From Globodera rostochiensis (lineage: Eukaryota > Nematoda > Chromadorea > Rhabditida > Heteroderidae): a DNA stretch of 64,000 nt. Positions 14,601 through 27,420 of the stretch are shown here, piece after piece; the first letter of the stretch is position 1, and each line of letters starts with the position of its first letter. The notes below the pieces were generated by a model. It was not told where the DNA came from and ran no database searches. It was given only the letters and a program-made list of their open reading frames with translations. The translations under genes were made by a program, and so were the position numbers. Where the stretch lies: positions 62,001 to 126,000 of the forward strand of contig JAEVLN010000032.1 in assembly GCA_018350325.1 (NCBI GenBank), read 5' to 3'.

Positions 14601-17600
14601 CATGAATGCTCCCCATTTAAAAATTTTTTAGTTTAATTTTTGAAAATTTTATTTTTTGAGAAATAGTGTGCTAAAAAGAGAGAGTCAGACGGCGAGAGTA
14701 ATTTGGACATGAATGCTCCCCATTTAAAAATTGTTTTAGTTTAATTTTTAAAAATTTTATTTTTTGGAGAAATAGTGTGCTAAAAAGAGAGAGTCAGACG
14801 GCGAGACTAATTTGGACATGAATGCTCCCCATTTAAAAATTGTTTTAGTTTAATTTTGAAAATTTTATTTTTTTGAGAAATAGTGTGCTAAAAAGAGAGA
14901 GTCAGACGGCGAGAGTAATTTGGGCAAGACTGCACCCCATCTAAAAATTGTTTTTGTTTAATTTCTGAAAATTTTATTTTTTGAAGAAATAGTATACTTA
15001 TAAAGAGAGAGTCAGACGGCGAGAGTAATTTGGGCAAGAATGTTCCCCATTTAAAAATTGTTTTAGTTTAATTTTTGAAAATTTTTTTTTGGAAGAAATA
15101 GTGTGCTAAAAAGAGAGAGTCAGACGGCGAGAGTAATTTGGAATGAATGCGCCACATCTAAAAATTGTTTTAGTTTAATTTTTGAAAATTTTATTTTTTG
15201 GAGAAATAGTGTGCTAAAAAGAGAGAGTCAGACGGCGAGAGTAATTTGAGCAAGACTGCACCCCATCTAAAAATTGTTTTGTTTAATTTCTGAAAATTTT
15301 ATTTTTTGAAGAAATAGTATACTTAAAAGAGAGAGTCAGACGGCGAGATTTGGGCAAGAATGCACCACATTTAAAAATTGTTTTAGTTTAATTTTTGAAA
15401 ATTTTTTTTTGGAAGAAATAGTGTGCTAAAAAGAGAGAGTCAGACGGCGAGAGTAATTTGGAATGAAGCACCCCATCTAAAAATTGTTTTAGTTTAATTT
15501 TTGAAAATTTTATTTTTTGAAGAAATAGTGTACTAAAAAGAGAGAATCAGACGGCGAGAGTAATTTGGACATGAACGCACCACATCTAAAAATTGTTTTA
15601 GTTTAATTTTTGAAAATTTTTTTTGGAAGAAATAGTGTGCTAAAAAGAGAGAGTCAGACGGCGAGAGTAATTTGGAATGAATGTACCCCATCTAAAAATT
15701 GTTTTAGTTTAATTTTTGAAATTTTTTTTTTTGGAGAAATAGTGTGCTAAAAATAGAGAGTCAGACGGCGAGAGTAATTTGGGCAAGACTGCACCCCATC
15801 TAAAAATTGTTTTTGTTTAATTTCTGAAAATTTTATTTTTTGAAGAAATAGTATACTTATAAAGAGAGAGTCAGACGGCGAGAGTAATTTGGGCAAGAAT
15901 GTTCCCCATTTAAAAATTGTTTTAGTTTAATTTTTGAAAATTTTTTTTTGGAAGAAATAGCGTGCTAAAAAGAGAGAGTCAGACGGCGAGAGTAATTTGG
16001 ACATGAACGCACCACATCTAAAAATTGTTTTAGTTTAATTTTTGAAAATTTTTTTTTGGAAGAAATAGTGTGCTAAAAAGAGAGAGTCAGACGGCGAGAG
16101 TAATTTGGACATGAACGCACCACATCTAAAAATTGTTTTAGTTTAATTTTTGAAAATTTTATTTTTTTTGAGAAATAGTGTGCTAAAAAGAGAGAGTCAG
16201 ACGGCGAGAGTAATTTGGACATGCCCATTTAAAAATTGTTTTAGTTTAATTTTTGAAAATTTTATTTTTTGAAGAAATAGTGTACTAAAAAGAGAGAGTC
16301 AGACGGCGAGAGTAATTTGGAATGAATGCACCCCATCTAAAAATTGTTTTAGTTTAATTTTTGAAAATTTTATTTTTTGAAGAAATAGTGTACTAAAAAG
16401 AGAGAATCAGACGGCGAGAGTAATTTGGAATGAATGTACCCCATCTAAAAATTGTTTTAGTTTAATTTTTGAAATTTTTTTTTTTGGAGAAATAGTGTGC
16501 TAAAAAGAGAGAGTCAGACGGCGAGAGTAATTTGGGCAAGACTGCACCCCATCTAAAAATTGTTTTTGTTTAATTTCTGAAAATTTTATTTTTTGAAGAA
16601 ATAGTATACTTAAAAGAGAGAGTCAGACGGCGAGAGTAATTTGGGCAAGAATGCACCACATTTAAAAATTGTTTTAGTTTAATTTTTGAAAATTTTTTTT
16701 TGAAAGAAATAGTGTGCTAAAAAGAGAGAGTCAGACGGCGAGAGTAATTTGGAATGAAGCACCCCATCTAAAAATTGTTTTAGTTTAATTTTTGAAAATT
16801 TTATTTTTTGAAGAAATAGTGTACTAAAAAGAGAGAGTCAGACGGCGAGAGTAATTTGGGCAAGAATGCACCCCATCTAAAAATTGTTTTAGTTTAATTT
16901 TTGAAAATTTTTTTTTGGAAGAAATAGTGTGCTAAAAAGAGAGAGTCAGACGGCGAGAGTAATTTGGAATGAATGCGCCACATCTAAAAATTGTTTTAGT
17001 TTAATTTTTGAAAATTTTATTTTTTGGAGAAATAGTGTGCTAAAAAGAGAGAGTCAGACGGCGAGAGTAATTTGAGCAAGACTGCACCCCATCTAAAATT
17101 GTTTTGTTTAATTTCTGAAAATTTTATTTTTTGAAGAAATAGTATACTTAAAAGAGAGAGTCAGACGGCGAGATTTGGGCAAGAATGCACCACATTTAAA
17201 AATTGTTTTAGTTTAATTTTTGAAAATTTTTTTTTGGAAGAAATAGTGTGCTAAAAAGAGAGAGTCAGACGGCGAGAGTAATTTGGAATGAAGCACCCCA
17301 TCTAAAAATTGTTTTAGTTTAATTTTTGAAAATTTTATTTTTTGAAGAAATAGTGTACTAAAAAGAGAGAGTCAGACGGCGAGAGTAATTTGGGCAAGAA
17401 TGTTCCCCATTTAAAAATTGTTTTAGTTTAATTTTTGAAAATTTTTTTTTGGAAGAAATAGTGTGCTAAAAAGAGAGAGTCAGACGGCGAGAGTAATTTG
17501 GAATGAATGCGCCACATCTAAAAATTGTTTTAGTTTAATTTTTGAAAATTTTATTTTTTGGAGAAATAGTGTGCTAAAAAGAGAGAGTCAGACGGCGAGA

Positions 17601-20600
17601 GTAATTTGAGCAAGACTGCACCCCATCTAAAAATTGTTTTGTTTAATTTCTGAAAATTTTATTTTTTGAAGAAATAGTATACTTAAAAGAGAGAGTCAGA
17701 CGGCGAGATTTGGGCAAGAATGCACCACATTTAAAAATTGTTTTAGTTTAATTTTTGAAAATTTTTTTTTGGAAGAAATAGTGTGCTAAAAAGAGAGAGT
17801 CAGACGGCGAGAGTAATTTGGAATGAAGCACCCCATCTAAAAATTGTTTTAGTTTAATTTTTGAAAATTTTATTTTTTGAAGAAATAGTGTACTAAAAAG
17901 AGAGAATCAGACGGCGAGAGTAATTTGGACATGAACGCACCACATCTAAAAATTGTTTTAGTTTAATTTTTGAAAATTTTTTTTGGAAGAAATAGTGTGC
18001 TAAAAAGAGAGAGTCAGACGGCGAGAGTAATTTGGAATGAATGTACCCCATCTAAAAATTGTTTTAGTTTAATTTTTGAAATTTTTTTTTTTGGAGAAAT
18101 AGTGTGCTAAAAAGAGAGAGTCAGACGGCGAGAGTAATTTGGGCAAGACTGCACCCCATCTAAAAATTGTTTTTGTTTAATTTCTGAAAATTTTATTTTT
18201 TGAAGAAATAGTATACTTATAAAGAGAGAGTCAGACGGCGAGAGTAATTTGGGCAAGAATGTTCCCCATTTAAAAATTGTTTTAGTTTAATTTTTGAAAA
18301 TTTTTTTTTGGAAGAAATAGTGTGCTAAAAAGAGAGAGTCAGACGGCGAGAGTAATTTGGACATGAACGCACCACATCTAAAAATTGTTTTAGTTTAATT
18401 TTTGAAAATTTTTTTTTGGAAGAAATAGTGTGCTAAAAAGAGAGAGTCAGACGGCGAGAGTAATTTGGACATGAACGCACCACATCTAAAAATTGTTTTA
18501 GTTTAATTTTTGAAAATTTTATTTTTTTTGAGAAATAGTGTGCTAAAAAGAGAGAGTCAGACGGCGAGAGTAATTTGGACATGCCCATTTAAAAATTGTT
18601 TTAGTTTAATTTTTGAAAATTTTATTTTTTGAAGAAATAGTGTACTAAAAAGAGAGAGTCAGACGGCGAGAGTAATTTGGAATGAATGCACCCCATCTAA
18701 AAATTGTTTTAGTTTAATTTTTGAAAATTTTATTTTTTGAAGAAATAGTGTACTAAAAAGAGAGAATCAGACGGCGAGAGTAATTTGGAATGAATGTACC
18801 CCATCTAAAAATTGTTTTAGTTTAATTTTTGAAATTTTTTTTTTGGAGAAATAGTGTGCTAAAAAGAGAGAGTCAGACGGCGAGAGTAATTTGGGCAAGA
18901 CTGCACCCCATCTAAAAATTGTTTTTGTTTAATTTCTGAAAATTTTATTTTTTGAAGAAATAGTATACTTAAAAGAGAGAGTCAGACGGCGAGAGTAATT
19001 TGGGCAAGAATGCACCACATTTAAAAATTGTTTTAGTTTAATTTTTGAAAATTTTTTTTTGAAAGAAATAGTGTGCTAAAAAGAGAGAGTCAGACGGCGA
19101 GAGTAATTTGGAATGAAGCACCCCATCTAAAAATTGTTTTAGTTTAATTTTTGAAAATTTTATTTTTTGAAGAAATAGTGTACTAAAAAGAGAGAGTCAG
19201 ACGGCGAGAGTAATTTGGGCAAGAATGCACCCCATCTAAAAATTGTTTTAGTTTAATTTTTGAAAATTTTATTTTTTGAAGAAATAGTGTACTAAAAAGA
19301 GAGAATCAGACGGCGAGAGTAATTTGGAATGAATGTACCCCATCTAAAAATTGTTTTAGTTTAATTTTTGAAATTTTTTTTTTTGGAGAAATAGTGTGCT
19401 AAAAAGAGAGAGTCAGACGGCGAGAGTAATTTGGGCAAGACTGCACCCCATCTAAAAATTGTTTTTGTTTAATTTCTGAAAATTTTATTTTTTGAAGAAA
19501 TAGTATACTTAAAAGAGAGAGTCAGACGGCGAGAGTAATTTGGGCAAGAATGCACCACATTTAAAAATTGTTTTAGTTTAATTTTGAAAATTTTATTTTT
19601 TTGAGAAATAGTGTGCTAAAAAGAGAGAGTCAGACGGCGAGAGTAATTTGGAATGAAGCACCCCATCTAAAAATTGTTTTAGTTTAATTTTTGAAAATTT
19701 TATTTTTTGAAGAAATAGTGTACTTAAAAGAGAGAGTCATACGACGAGAGTAATTTGGGCAAGAATGCACCCCATCTAAAAATTGTTTTAGTTTAATTTT
19801 TGAAAATTTTTTTTTTTTGGAGAAATAGTGCGCTAAAAAGAGAGAGTCAGACGGCGAGACTAATTTGGACATGAATGCTCCCCATTTAAAAATTGTTTTA
19901 GTTTAATTTTTGAAAATTTTATTTTTTTGAGAAATAGTGTACTAAAAAGAGAGAGTCAGACGGCGAGAGTAATTTGGACATGAAGCTCCCCATTTAAAAA
20001 TTGTTTTAGTTTAATTTTTGAAAATTTTATTTTTTTGAGAAATAGTGTGCTAAAAAGAGAGAGTCAGATGGCGAGAGTAATTTGGACATGAATGCTCCCC
20101 ATTTAAAAATTGTTTTAGTTTAATTTTGAAAATTTTATTTTTTTGAGAAATAGTGTGCTAAAAAGAGAGAGTCAGACGGCGAGAGTAATTTGGAATGAAT
20201 GCACCCCATCTAAAAATTGTTTTAGTTTAATTTTTGAAAATTTTATTTTTTGAAGAAATAGTGTACTTAATAGAGAGAGTCAGACGGCGAGAGTAATTTG
20301 GGCATGAATGCTCCCCATTTAAAAATTGTTTTAGTTTAATTTTTGAAAATCTAAAAATTGTTTTAGTTTAATTTTTGAAAATATTTTTTGTTTGGAGAAA
20401 TAGTGCGCTAAAAAGAGAGAGTCAGACGGCGAGACTAATTTGGACATGAATGCTCCCCATTTAAAAATTGTTTTAGTTTAATTTTTGAAAATTTTATTTT
20501 TTTTGAGAAATAGTGTGCTAAAAAGAGAGAGTCAGACGGCGAGAGTAATTTGGACATGCCCATTTAAAAATTGTTTTAGTTTAATTTTTGAAAATTTTAT

Positions 20601-21688
20601 TTTTTGAAGAAATAGTGTACTAAAAAGAGAGAGTCAGACGGCGAGAGTAATTTGGACATGAGCGCACCCCATCTAAAAATTGTTTTAGTTTAATTTTTGA
20701 AAATTTTTTTTGGAAGAAATAGTGTGCTAAAAAGAGAGAGTCAGACGGCGAGACTAATTTGGAATGAATGCACCCCATCTAAAAATTGTTTTAGTTTAAT
20801 TTTTGAAAATTTTATTTTTTTAGAAATAGTGTGCTAAAAAGAGAGAGTCAGACGGCGAGAGTAATTTGGGCAAGAATGCACCACATTTAAAAATTGTTTT
20901 AGTTTAATTTTTGAAAATTTTTTTTTGGAAGAAATAGTGTGCTAAAAAGAGAGAGTCAGACGGCGAGAGTAATTTGGAATGAATGCACCCCATCTAAAAA
21001 TTGTTTTAGTTTAATTTTTGAAATTTTTTTTTTTGGAGAAATAGTGCGCTAAAAAGAGAGAGTCAGACGGCGAGAGTAATTTGGGCAAGACTGCACCCCA
21101 TCTAAAAATTGTTTTTGTTTAATTTCTGAAAATTTTATTTTTTGAAGAAATAGTGTACTTAAAAGAGAGAGTCAGACGGCGAGAGTAATTTGGGCAAGAA
21201 TGCACCCCATTTAAAAATTGTTTTAGTTTAATTTTTGAAAATTTTTTTTGGAAGAAATAGTGTGCTAAAAAGAGAGAGTCAGACGGCGAGAGTAATTTGG
21301 AATGAATGCACCCCATCTAAAAATTGTTTTAGTTTAATTTTTGAAAATTTTATTTTTTGAAGAAATAGTGTACTAAAAAGAGAGAATCAGACGGCGAGAG
21401 TAATTTGGACATGAATGCACCCCATCTAAAAATTGTTTTATTTTAATTTTTGAAAATTTTATTTTTTGAAGAAATAGTGTACTTAAAAGAGAGAGTCATA
21501 CGACGAGAGTAATTTGGAATGAATGCACCCCATCTAAAAATTGTTTTAGTTTAATTTTTGAAATTTTTTTTTTTGGAGAAATAGTGTGCTAAAAAGAGAG
21601 AGTCAGACGGCGAGAGTAATTTGGGCAAGACTGCACCCCATCTAAAAATTGTTTTTGTTTAATTTCTGAAAATTTTATTTTTTGAAGA
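11640..21688 (+). repeat. 107-bp satellite array with higher-order structure, about 94 monomers
   Basis: About 10 kb of direct repeats of a 105-111 bp monomer. Each has a constant core GAGAGAGTCAGACGGCGAGAG, a T-rich segment of variable length, and a short variable segment after TAATTTGG (for example ACATGAATGCTCCCC, GCAAGACTGCACCCC, AATGAATGCACCCC). Rare variants (GAATCAG, CATACGACG, loss of AGTAAT) recur in order. The stretch from about 15041 to 16880 is repeated from 17401 with a constant offset of 2,360 bp. Short minus-strand frames inside are by-products. The array ends abruptly at GAAGAAGCTTGAGC near 21688. Confidence 0.97.
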
Positions 21689-21735
21689 AGCTTGAGCAGC
21701 ACGGGCCCGGGGCTGGCACCAGGCATAAACATGGA

Positions 21736-21845
21736 TGTCCGGATATCCGCGGATATATCCGGATACGGACGGATACGGATACGGAATTTCAAAAAAGGGA
21801 ACGGACACGGATGGACACGGCTATGAAAGTCAAATCCGCGGATAT
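21736..21845 (+). repeat. GGATATCCG/GGATACGG reiterated-motif repeat
   Basis: Short self-complementary repetition of GGATATCCGCGG, GGATACGG and CGGACACGG immediately after the satellite. Similar motif-reiterating stretches elsewhere in the window sit at the ends of hAT-like elements. No terminal pair or target duplication is clear here. Confidence 0.6.
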
Positions 21846-21908
21846 CCACGCATATTCTACTTGCATTCCCAAAACTCAACAACTTTTTATTTTCTCATTT
21901 TGTTTTAG

Positions 21909-22258
21909 TTGGGGCTACTACGGCCGCTCTCGCCGAATGTTTGCGGCACCACCGTACTGATTAATGTTTCTTATGAAAAAGTCGAGGACATTTTTCGTAA
22001 TATGCGTGAGAAAAACGATTTGATGGATGACAACGGGCAAGATTGGGCGTACGCATTTTTTATTCGTGGTAAAAGTTGGGATGTTATCTTGTATTAATTT
22101 TCAACCCGATTTTATGGAAAATCTTTTTTTTTAAAAACCCAATAAAATTTTCTTATTTAGTTGCGCCAGAATCTAAGGAGGCATTGGAAGCTTGTATGGG
22201 TAAAGGCTCCATTTTTTCGAGCCTTTTCGTGAATAAGCGAATGAATTTCATTGGATGA
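21909..22258 (+). CDS. 3' end of an unrecognised gene, two exons
   Basis: Exon 21909-22068 follows a good acceptor (TTTTGTTTTAG) and ends in GTG|GTAAAAG. Exon 22161-22258 follows CTTATTTAG and ends in TGA. The two join in one frame and give 85 residues, acidic and amphipathic, with the segments FRNMREKNDLMDDNGQDW and FSSLFVNKRMNFIG. I do not recognise the family. No upstream exon is visible: the satellite ends only about 220 bp away, so the gene is 5'-truncated or its first exons lie beyond the array. It may be a pseudogene fragment. The joined frame and matching splice sites are the only support for coding. Confidence 0.45.
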
Positions 22259-22698
22259 TTTTACAGAATTATTTTTTGAATACATTCTGCGTTCTTTTGT
22301 TCACTTTCTGTTGTTGTTTTGGGTGTTCATTTTAAATTTCAGTTTTATGAATAAATTCACCTTTGGCATTTTCACCCCTTTTCGGCATTTTAAATTCAAA
22401 TTGCCCAATTTGGGAAAAAGTTTTGGGTTATTTAGCAACATCATTCATTCAATCTTTAGCAGGGTTCAGATCTCAAAATTTTTAAAAGCAGAATCAAAAC
22501 GCGAAAAAAGCAGCATTGAGCAGCAAAATCGACATTTATTCATTAAACCCATTAAGTAAACATAGCTTATTCGTTATTTTTCTCGTTACCAACAATCGAT
22601 TTGAGCAACTTCCTGTCACAAATGAGCATTCTAGCGATTTTTCATGAATTTTTTGCGCGCCGTTTTTTTAAAAATTTTGAGAAAAGGAGGCGCGGGGT

Positions 22699-22722
22699 CG
22701 GCGGTGCCGATAGGCGCCGCCG
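22699..22722 (+). repeat. GATA-loop hairpin repeat, copy 1
   Basis: 10-bp arms CGGCGGTGCC and GGCGCCGCCG around GATA, with one G:T pair. It is followed by GAGAAAATTTTGG and, about 35 bp later, TTGTTAAGAGATTTGCACC, flanks shared with the copy at 40772. The family has ten copies in this window. Confidence 0.85.
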
Positions 22723-23074
22723 AGAAAATTTTGGAATTTTGGACTCAATTTGTTAAGAGATTTGCACCAAAATTGGAAAGAATATGATGTTTTTTCCAAA
22801 AAATCTAATCGTTTCAAAATTAGACAAAAACAGCAAAACACCATTTAACGACTCCCTTGAATTCAATTTCATAAAGAAAAATTTTTTCTTTGTGGGTGGG
22901 TTTTTGGTCCAAGAAAAAGTCATTGGTAAATATGGATCATATTGTCCCGAGGCAAAACGGAACAAATTATATATCATTCGACACTATAACTTACGCCCCA
23001 ATAGATTTGGAAATAGCAAATTTGCACGCGTGGTGAAGTGGATTTCAAAAATGTTGGCATACTGTATTTATTAG

Positions 23075-23270
23075 AGTCCGGACCCAAAACCCAAAACCAA
23101 AAAATTTTTGGGTTGTTTTGTACAAAAAATTGGACCAAAAGTTTTTTGGTTTTGGGTTTTTTGGGTCAACTTGGGGTAAAACCCAAAAAAAACCAAAACC
23201 CAAAAGAAACCCAAAAATTTTTTGGTTTTGTTTGTTTGGTCCAAGCCCGTACAAAATTTTTGGTCGTCTT
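23075..23270 (+). repeat. CCAAAACCC reiterated-motif repeat
   Basis: Self-complementary repetition of CCAAAACCC/GGGTTTTGG between GTCCGGACCC at the left and GTCCAAGCCCG at the right. The reading frames on both strands are repeat by-products (Lys/Asn/Pro on one strand, Phe/Gly on the other). Probably a small non-autonomous element; its ends are not resolved. Confidence 0.6.
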
Positions 23271-24199
23271 CCAATTTTTAAAAATTTAAACCGGTTCAAA
23301 ACCCGTTTTAAATTCTCAATTTTGAGTTTTTATCGACAGACAGTAATTTTTAAAGCATATTGTTTTCTGTTTACAGTTGTCTGCGGAGAAAGGGGGTTCA
23401 TTTTTACTTTTGGTACTGAAATATCTCTTTTACACTGGGACTCAGTCGGCCGGCATCCAAATCGCCTCTGATCGACTTGCTTCACAACTAGATCGATTTG
23501 TCTCGCCGAGAGCTGTCGATTGATACCAAATTTGTGCAGATTGGTGCACAGGAAGATACAAAATTTTGGTCAAAAATCTCCATTTTTGGCAATTTTTAAA
23601 CCGTTCGAAAACCGGTTTAAATGCTTTTCCGCGCTAAAATTTTGATTGATCTATCGTTTTCAGCACCTAAGAAAACCTATAAAGGTGTTTTTAAGCGATT
23701 ATAGATTTTCACATATAAGACAATTTTACCGACAATGTTTATGAGAAGAAATGGTGCAAAATGACTAATGAACCCTAGCTAGAGGTTAATCATCATCCAA
23801 TAATTCAAATAAATAGCTCAAGAAGTCGACGAATATTCAAGAAATTGTTGCAAATTGCAAAAAATACGAAGGCCGGCAGTCAAAACCTGGGCCATGCAGA
23901 GCATTTGTTTTAAGCCTATATTGCAGGGGTCCCATATGCCCTTTTTTTAAAGGGTTGTCCTTTATTTAGGGTACGCGTCCTTTACCGTCCTTTATTTGAG
24001 ATTTTTGGAATTTTTGAATAATTTTTATTTAAATTTTGAATAAGTTTTAAGACAGAAAGCCAAATTGGTTAATTTTCAAGTATGTTTTTATTACTTTTTG
24101 AATTTCGCTTGAAAAAATGTCCCAAATGTAACAATTTGCTCATTTTTATCCAAAATTTCTGAAATTAACAAACATTGTTAAAATCTTTTAAAAATTTCC

Positions 24200-24225
24200 C
24201 CGGCGGCACTTATCGGTACCACCGG
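24200..24225 (-). repeat. GATA-loop hairpin repeat, degenerate copy 2
   Basis: CCGGCGGCAC, TTATC and GGTACCACCGG keep the outer stem but lose inner pairing. It is in the TATC orientation and is preceded by a TTGTTAAAATC-type flank. Confidence 0.6.
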
Positions 24226-24889
24226 ATCTCTCCCAAGCTAATATTGTTTTGTCCTCCAAGCGATTTTATTGCGTCTAATTTGTAAGGCGCACCAACCGCT
24301 AAGTCACTGCTTAACCTATTGGGGCACGCTAAATTCATTTAAAAAGATTTTAAGGGTTTTTAAATTTGATTTGGCATTATGTATTTTCAAATCTTTCCAG
24401 CTCAAAATTCTAAAACAAATCTCACTAAAAACGCCATCTTTATGTATGTAAAAAGTTTGTTTTCAAAACTTTTTTTGCCCATCATTTCCGGTCGCGGTTA
24501 CGGTCGGTTAACGGTTATGACCACTAAAACCGCGGTTAACCGTCGCATCCGTTGTTTTTTGAATTCTAAGGATTGAGACGATTTGACTTTAAATTTCTTC
24601 GCTTTTATTCACACTTCACCAAGTCTCTCTACCTATCCCAGTGGTGAAGCTCTTAGACTGTCTTTATTTGGTCTAGGTTCTAGCCCCTTCCGCTGTTATT
24701 ATTTTATTTTTTATTTATATTTTAATATCCCTTCTTTTTAGTATTCTTTCAATTTTTTGCAAATTTTAGATATAAAAAGTAAAATTCTAGGTATTTACAT
24801 AAATAATTAGTGCATTTTAGAACTCAATTACCTAAAATTTGGACGATTTTTCTCAGCATAAGGCGTTAGATATTCGATTTTTTTTCCCT

Positions 24890-24914
24890 CGGCGGCGCCT
24901 ATCGGCATCCGCCG
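24890..24914 (-). repeat. GATA-loop hairpin repeat, copy 3
   Basis: CGGCGGCGCC TATC GGCATCCGCCG: the arms match the consensus apart from one inserted base in the 3' arm. Confidence 0.75.
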
Positions 24915-25621
24915 AACCCCCAATCCCACTCTTAAAAATATTTTAGGAAACTAATGCGCAAAAAAATGAAAATATTACTCTGATCGGTCGCGCTTTGTTA
25001 GATTTTAATCATGAAAATGTTAGAAAGAGATTTAATCAATTTTGATTTAATTTTAAAAAGACGCCACATCACGATCGGAAAAAATAGTTTTGAGAAATCG
25101 ATTTTTCAAAATTTGGAAAACTTTATTGATTTTTAAATAATGCGGTTAACCGCGGATAACCGCGGGTGGTTAACGGTTATGAGATTTTGAGGACGGGCGG
25201 TTACGGTTACGCAAATTGGTAACCGTGAGCACCCCTGTTCAAATCTATTTTTTCAAAATTCTCCAAATAAATCGTTACGGATTTTTGGGGGTTTTTGGAT
25301 TTTAAATCGTTTCGAATTTTTGGGGGTGCCGAAATTTCGAATTTTAGTTTTCGATTTTGCCCATCCCTGCTTTAAGAGATGATCCAAAACAAAAACAAAT
25401 TCGGTGCTTTTGGTGTTAGCGGGGAGGTCGGTCGGTGGTCGGTGTGCCGTGTACAGGGAAAACACCGCGAAAGAAGTTGAATACAGAAACCACCAAAAAA
25501 TATTGTCCAAATTTGAAAACAAAATGAATTATAAAATGCTTTAATCGACAAAGAAAAAATTAAATGATAAAACGACCGTGTTCTTCGACAACAAACCCAT
25601 AAATCCCCTCGTTTTTAGTTT

Positions 25622-26633
25622 CTAAATGCCATCGGCAATGTTGAATTGGAAATTAGGGCCAAAATTCGCTTCAATTTTGTCGCCAGGCTTGTCCAACGTA
25701 ACGCATGGAAATAAAGCGGCCGCAAAATCAACACGCAAACCGGCAGTGTCTGCAAAAAGATTAAAGTTGCCCCCCCCCTTTTTCAATGTCTTTAAAAAGT
25801 TGGGCGGAAATAATTTCAAAACCCCTCCCCAACACTTCAATTATGTTCACGATTTGCTTTGGCGAAATACTTTTGTCGCTTTTTATGCATTTTTCGGGAA
25901 ATTGGGCACCAGGATAGTTTGTGTTTTTGCTCTAACTATTTTCAAACAAGTCTAAATGCTTAGAATCTTTTGCAAAAAGATTCACCAGACTAATTGCTGT
26001 CGAAGGTATTTTTCGTATTCTGTAAACTTTTAAAAGTTATAAGCTGAAAGTGGTTTGTTCCCCGGAAAACTCGCACCCCTCTGCGCTAACTTTGTTTATA
26101 CTAAGTCTAACTAGTTGCAATTAGTATGAATTGAAAGATCTCGTCGAGTTAAGTAACATGGCAAAATAAATCTAAGCATTTAGAGCCCAATTTCCAGGCA
26201 TTCGCGAAGAAACGTCTTTTTAAAAAATTAAATTACCCAAAATTTTTATTCTTCTCACCCAAACGCTTTCCGTTTTTTGTGTAAAGAATTTGGCGATTTT
26301 TTAAATTAACGCCGCAGCCGACGACGTCGCCGACGCCAAACGAAGGCTTTCTTCCGATGTAAGGACGTCCACTTCTGCTGTGATCACATCCCTCGACCTC
26401 GTGACCCCAAAGAATGCCATCGCTTTCGTATCCGTAGGTGCCTTCGTAAGCTCCAACCATGTTGTCCAATGGCATTCGTTTGGTCGCAAATCCAATCGAA
26501 ATATCGCTAAATATAATTATATTAAAGCACAGAAAATTTATAATATTTATAAATTACCCTTTTTTCTCTGCGATTTTCACTTCGAAGTAAGGATTTCCCA
26601 GCATTCGCTTTTCAGCGCGGACAGAGCTCCACA
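25622..26633 (-). pseudogene. 5'-truncated SPRY gene, three exons
   Basis: Exons 26558-26633, 26259-26506 and 25622-25749 (transcribed leftwards) join in frame and encode about three quarters of a SPRYSEC-type SPRY domain. Visible are the VRAEKRM/YFEVKI strand, [22 protein letters not shown] and a last exon ending in NFQFNIADGI and a stop. The expected preceding exon, starting like [12 protein letters not shown], is absent: the sequence above 26640 is a minisatellite. The frame is otherwise intact, so this may be a recent partial duplicate or part of a gene with distant 5' exons. The intron between the last two exons is unusually long (about 510 bp). In Globodera this domain occurs in secreted effectors, but no signal peptide is present here. 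Confidence 0.7.
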
Positions 26634-26739
26634 CTGAAAATTGAATTGAGTTAATTCAAAAATTGTCTGAGTCTTAACATAAACAATCAAATCACTATAA
26701 CAGCAGCATATAGCGTCAAAACCTCGCGGGTACCTCGCG

Positions 26740-27060
26740 GGTCTAAAAACTCGCGGGTCGTTTTTGACCATGCCGCCCAAACCCAAACCTATTGGAGGGG
26801 TCGGGTCCTTTGATCTTACCGCCCCCCAAAACCGAGCGGGTACCAAAACCGAGCGGCCTTTGAACTCACCGCCACAAAGCCAAAACCTATTGGAGGGGTC
26901 AGATCCTTTGATCTTGCCGCCCTAAGCCAAAACCTATTGGAGGGGTCAGATCCTTTGATCATGCCGCCAAACCAAAACCTATTGGAGGGGTCGTTTTAAT
27001 CATGCCGTCCCAAGCCAAAACCCATTGGAGTCCTTTGATCATGCCGCCCCAAAGTAAAGT
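26740..27060 (+). repeat. Minisatellite CCTATTGGAGGGGTC
   Basis: Five or six imperfect units of about 55-60 bp with the core ACCTATTGGAGGGGTC and TCCTTTGATCATGCCGCC. It separates two divergently oriented SPRY fragments. Confidence 0.85.
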
Positions 27061-27340
27061 TTTGAAAAAGGCGCGGCTGGATTTTTGATCAAACACTCAA
27101 AACCCATTGGGCCCATTGCCAAATCCAAAATTCAATTTTCCCTCCACATCCTCAAGGTCATTAAGCACCTGTCAATCAAACTTTCGCCGCGCACCAAAAC
27201 TTTCCCTCTCACCTGTCAATCAAACTCCGCTCAAATTTTGTAACAAAAACATTCGGCAAATCGATTTCACTTTTGTGACATTTTTAAATAAGGCATAATG
27301 TGATAATACATTTCGGTAATTTCTTCAATATTTTTTCCAA

Positions 27341-27420
27341 GGGTTGGACAAGAACGGGTATCCGGAACCGGAACCGGGACCGGTATCCGGGTGTTTTGGG
27401 CTAATTATCCAGGACCGGTT
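27341..27420 (+). repeat. TATCCGG repeat, left-end fragment
   Basis: Begins GGGTTGGACAAGAACGGG and repeats GGTATCCGG/GGAACCGG. It is nearly the same as the left end of the larger element at 32575. It directly abuts, and probably interrupts, the SPRY exon that follows. Confidence 0.8.

Larger units (their letters stand above)
23290..25610. other. Intergenic repeat debris, no gene seen
   Basis: Contains motif-reiterating repeats: CCTTTATT near 23955-24000, GGTTAACCG near 24485-24550 and again 25140-25240 (ending GAGCACCCCTG), and a stretch ending GCCCATCCCTG near 25360-25371. There are also two hairpin repeats. I found no exon chain or recognised domain. Confidence 0.5.

Noticed and set aside
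11990..21316. Short minus-strand frames with SxSDSLFLAHYF in the 107-bp satellite
   Set aside because: They appear where monomer lengths happen to keep frame and vanish elsewhere; they are repeat by-products.
11640..21688. CRISPR array
   Set aside because: Repeats and variable segments are all satellite monomers without unique spacers, and the genome is eukaryotic.
23045..23471. Protein-coding frames on both strands
   Set aside because: Generated by the self-complementary CCAAAACCC repeat; composition is two or three amino acids.
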